Made by a program: the position numbers and the translations under genes. Shown one piece after another: positions 62,288 to 64,000 of a DNA stretch of 64,000 nt (the stretch's first letter is position 1; each line of letters opens with the position of its first letter). Source of the DNA: Bacteroides uniformis (GTDB taxonomy: Bacteria > Bacteroidota > Bacteroidia > Bacteroidales > Bacteroidaceae). The notes under the pieces were generated by a model. That model was not told the origin of the DNA. It made no database searches and saw only the letters and a list, made by a program, of their open reading frames with translations. The stretch spans positions 1,749,501 through 1,813,500 of the forward strand of contig NZ_CP102263.1 in the NCBI RefSeq assembly GCF_025147485.1. The letters run 5' to 3'.

Positions 62288-63211
62288 GCTTTAGTTTCCT
62301 GCCATTATTCCCGTCCTAATCTTGAAGATGAACATCTGTCTAAGGAGACGCGTGATTCGCTGGCCTATCTTTTTGAGCGGCATTATACTTGGAATACCAA
62401 TCTGGAAGTGCTGGCAGATTCTGTGAATTTGGCTTGTCTGCCCGTGAAGGACTGCTATAATATGCTTTATCGGGGAGACCGCGTGGTGGTTGCCGAGTTC
62501 GCCATCCATCCTGCCGACAGTGTGGATAGTGTATGGGTGAAGCTTGCCCATTCGCAGGAAGTGCAGGGTTGGTTGCGGGAGTCCGAAATGATGCATGCCT
62601 TTGTTCCTACAGACAGCATTTCGCAGGCCATCTACTTGTTCAGTGATACCCATGCCTCTTATTTTATCATTATTTTTGCCTTGTTTGTGGCAGTCTGGCT
62701 GTTCCGGGCTTTTCGGCGCAAGCAGTTGAGGATGGTGTACTTTAATGATATAGACAGTCTCTATCCGTTGTTGCTATGTCTGCTGATGGCGTTCTGTGCC
62801 ACTATTTACGAATCTATACAAGTGTTTGCGCCGGAGACGTGGCAACACTTCTATTTTAATCCTACCTTGTCGCCGTTCAAGGTACCGCTTGTGCTTTCTG
62901 CTTTTCTGATGGGTATCTGGCTGTTTATAGTGGTGTTGCTGGCGGTACTCGACGATTTGTTTCGCCAGTTAAGTCCGGCGGCGGCCGTATTCTATCTGTT
63001 GGGGCTGGCCTCCTGCTGCATCTTCTGTTATTTTTTCTTTATCCTGACTACATCTATCTACGTCGGATACTTGTTTTTGACCGCTTTTGTATGGGTATTC
63101 CTCAAAAGGCTTCGCATTTCGCTGCTGGCTTCACGCTATCGTTGCGGCAGATGCGGGCAGAAACTGAGGGAGAAGGGAGTCTGCCCGCATTGCGGAGCTA
63201 TCAATGAATAA
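62156..63211 (+). CDS. Membrane lipoprotein with zinc-ribbon tail
   Basis: About 351 residues. The hydrophobic segment SLLFCILYFSCFIALVSC (ending near residue 49) looks like a lipoprotein signal but follows an unusually long charged N-terminus. A periplasmic SH3-like region (NMLYRGDRVVVAEFAIHPAD, then VQGWLRESEMM) precedes three or four membrane spans and a C-terminal zinc ribbon (YRCGRCGQKL...GVCPHCGA). The function is unknown. The first ~45 codons lie within repeat DNA, so the true start is uncertain; ATG 62156 is the first in frame. Confidence 0.7.
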   Translation: MRSEERAHNERLANDRYREAGRDKHPLRSLRSLLFCILYFSCFIALVSCHYSRPNLEDEHLSKETRDSLAYLFERHYTWNTNLEVLADSVNLACLPVKDCYNMLYRGDRVVVAEFAIHPADSVDSVWVKLAHSQEVQGWLRESEMMHAFVPTDSISQAIYLFSDTHASYFIIIFALFVAVWLFRAFRRKQLRMVYFNDIDSLYPLLLCLLMAFCATIYESIQVFAPETWQHFYFNPTLSPFKVPLVLSAFLMGIWLFIVVLLAVLDDLFRQLSPAAAVFYLLGLASCCIFCYFFFILTTSIYVGYLFLTAFVWVFLKRLRISLLASRYRCGRCGQKLREKGVCPHCGAINE

Positions 63212-63226
63212 AAAAGCTTTGTAACT

Positions 63227-63257
63227 TTTCCATATTCAGTAGGAAAATGTAACTTTG
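63227..63257 (+). promoter_or_regulatory. Promoter of the toxin-antitoxin operon
   Basis: TTTC (63227-63230) and TAACTTTG (63250-63257) with a 19-base spacer. Confidence 0.65.
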
Positions 63258-63287
63258 TAGTTGAACTTTTAAAAGGAGGAATTGATT

Positions 63288-63575
63288 ATGAGTAGTTTGG
63301 AGTTGGAAGCCGGAAAATTGGAGTTGATTCGTGAGATAGTCAATATCAATAGCAGTACTGCATTGGAGAGCCTCAGAAAATATATGAAGGAGGTTTTGAA
63401 TAAGAATAGTCATTCCATTCCGACAGCGGCAGATAGCAAATTGCTGACTAAGCGTATGCTTGCAAAGTATGCCGGTAGTTGGAAGGACAATCGTGATTCT
63501 GATGAAATCAATGATGATATATATGCATCACGCCTTTCTCGAAAAGAAGAAAACTTTAGCCCCTTTGACGAATGA
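63288..63575 (+). CDS. Antitoxin of a VapBC-type module
   Basis: 95 residues, charged and largely helical. The N-terminal part (SLELEAGKLELIREIVNINSSTALESLRKYM) is a dimerisation/DNA-binding-like segment, and the C-terminal tail is acidic (DEINDDIYASRLSRKEEN), which would neutralise the toxin. A strong ribosome site (AAAGGAGGA) precedes the ATG. The stop overlaps the toxin start (ATGA). Identity as antitoxin rests on gene order, size and overlap. Confidence 0.8.
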   Translation: MSSLELEAGKLELIREIVNINSSTALESLRKYMKEVLNKNSHSIPTAADSKLLTKRMLAKYAGSWKDNRDSDEINDDIYASRLSRKEENFSPFDE

Positions 63576-63976
63576 AACGATATTTGCTTGATACTAATAT
63601 TTGTGTTCGCTTCATGCGTCAGAAATTTGGAGTAGACGAACATATTGAAAAGGTGGGCTGGGAACATTGTTGCATTTCGGAGGTTACGGTAGCAGAGTTG
63701 TTGTTCGGTGCAGAGCGAAGTAATAATGTGGAGAGAAACTTGCAGCTTGTTACTGATTTCTGCCAAGATATCAAGGTAATACCTTTGTCCTCGGCTTTAT
63801 GTTGTTATGCCCGGAGTAAGGCTGCCTTATATAGTCAAGGAACTCCCATTGAGGATTTGGACTTATTTATAGGATGTACAGCGGTGGCTAACCAAATGAT
63901 AATGGTTACTGAAAACAAGAAACATCTGGAAAGAATACCTAATATTGAAATTGAAAACTGGGTACATAGAGGATAA
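63572..63976 (+). CDS. vapC: VapC-type PIN-domain RNase toxin
   Basis: 134 residues with the PIN-domain acidic residues: Asp7 in LLDTNICVRFM, a Glu in VTVAELLFGAERS (near 42) and Asp residues in PIEDLDLFIGCTA (near 94). VapC enzymes cleave tRNA or rRNA when free of antitoxin. The C-terminal MVTENKKHLERIPNIEIENW is typical. It overlaps the antitoxin by four bases, giving translational coupling. Confidence 0.92.
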   Translation: MKRYLLDTNICVRFMRQKFGVDEHIEKVGWEHCCISEVTVAELLFGAERSNNVERNLQLVTDFCQDIKVIPLSSALCCYARSKAALYSQGTPIEDLDLFIGCTAVANQMIMVTENKKHLERIPNIEIENWVHRG

Positions 63977-64000
63977 CTTCTCCTCTGTCAGATAGAAACA

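Overview
The window is chromosomal DNA from a gut Bacteroides-type organism (order Bacteroidales). The evidence is recurrent -33 TTTG / -7 TAnnTTTG promoters, a lipoprotein-type TamL paired with TamB, GldH, RicT, a Mfa/Fim-type fimbrial operon, a PurH-MreBCD-PBP2-RodA cluster and many signal-peptidase-II lipoproteins. The species cannot be fixed from the sequence alone.

Layout. 1-2.4 kb: the 3' end of an unknown gene, an anaerobic C4-dicarboxylate transporter (dcuB) and, in a 950-bp gap full of palindromes, an initiator tRNA on the minus strand. 2.5-7.3 kb: TetR regulator, FabG-type reductase, RluA-type pseudouridine synthase and a secreted S9 prolyl oligopeptidase, all plus strand. 7.3-15 kb: a small exported protein and an NtrC-type response regulator (minus), then a cyclophilin lipoprotein, an M16 protease, a MATE exporter and a hybrid sensor kinase ending in HPt (plus). 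15-23 kb: tamB, tamL and a sugar nucleotidyltransferase.

23-34.8 kb is the accessory highlight. A tyrosine recombinase is followed by a 280-bp segment bounded by 24-bp perfect inverted repeats with a GTTAC-N7-GTAAC core, then a seven-gene fimbrial operon (DUF3575, DUF3868/OmpA-like, major fimbrillin, Mfa2/FimB-type anchor, minor subunit, large DUF4906-type tip protein, thioredoxin-like lipoprotein). This is a phase-variable promoter switch. The best promoter inside it currently points away from the fimbrial genes (OFF as read). The subunit genes are compositional mosaics.

35-43 kb: DUF3795 protein, a methyltransferase behind a hairpin leader, AraC regulator, PAS histidine kinase, ABC-F ATPase and M13 metallopeptidase. 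43-51 kb: purH, mreB, mreC, mreD, PBP2 and rodA, separated by AT-rich degenerate repeats. 51-52.5 kb: an IS3-family element. 52.6-57 kb (minus): gldH, ricT, holB, metF. 57-64 kb: a fimbrillin/FISUMP lipoprotein (minus), then metA, a U32 peptidase-family protein, a zinc-ribbon membrane protein and a VapBC-type toxin-antitoxin pair (plus).

The least explained signal is a set of short repeats. (i) Degenerate tandem arrays with an exact 22-bp period, whose units mostly carry a small inverted repeat followed by a GCAT word, lie in intergenic regions (1.7, 23.5 and 52.7 kb) and, strikingly, inside the coding sequence for the REC-AAA+ linker of the NtrC-type regulator (8.7 kb). (ii) A different inverted-repeat element containing ATGAAGGATGAAGAAT is inserted in frame in the HATPase-REC linker of the hybrid kinase (14.2 kb) and again supplies the start and signal-peptide region of the gene at 62.2 kb. 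(iii) AT-rich AATCGTAAAT or ATTAATCATT repeats fill many intercistronic gaps. I know of no described system matching the 22-bp arrays.
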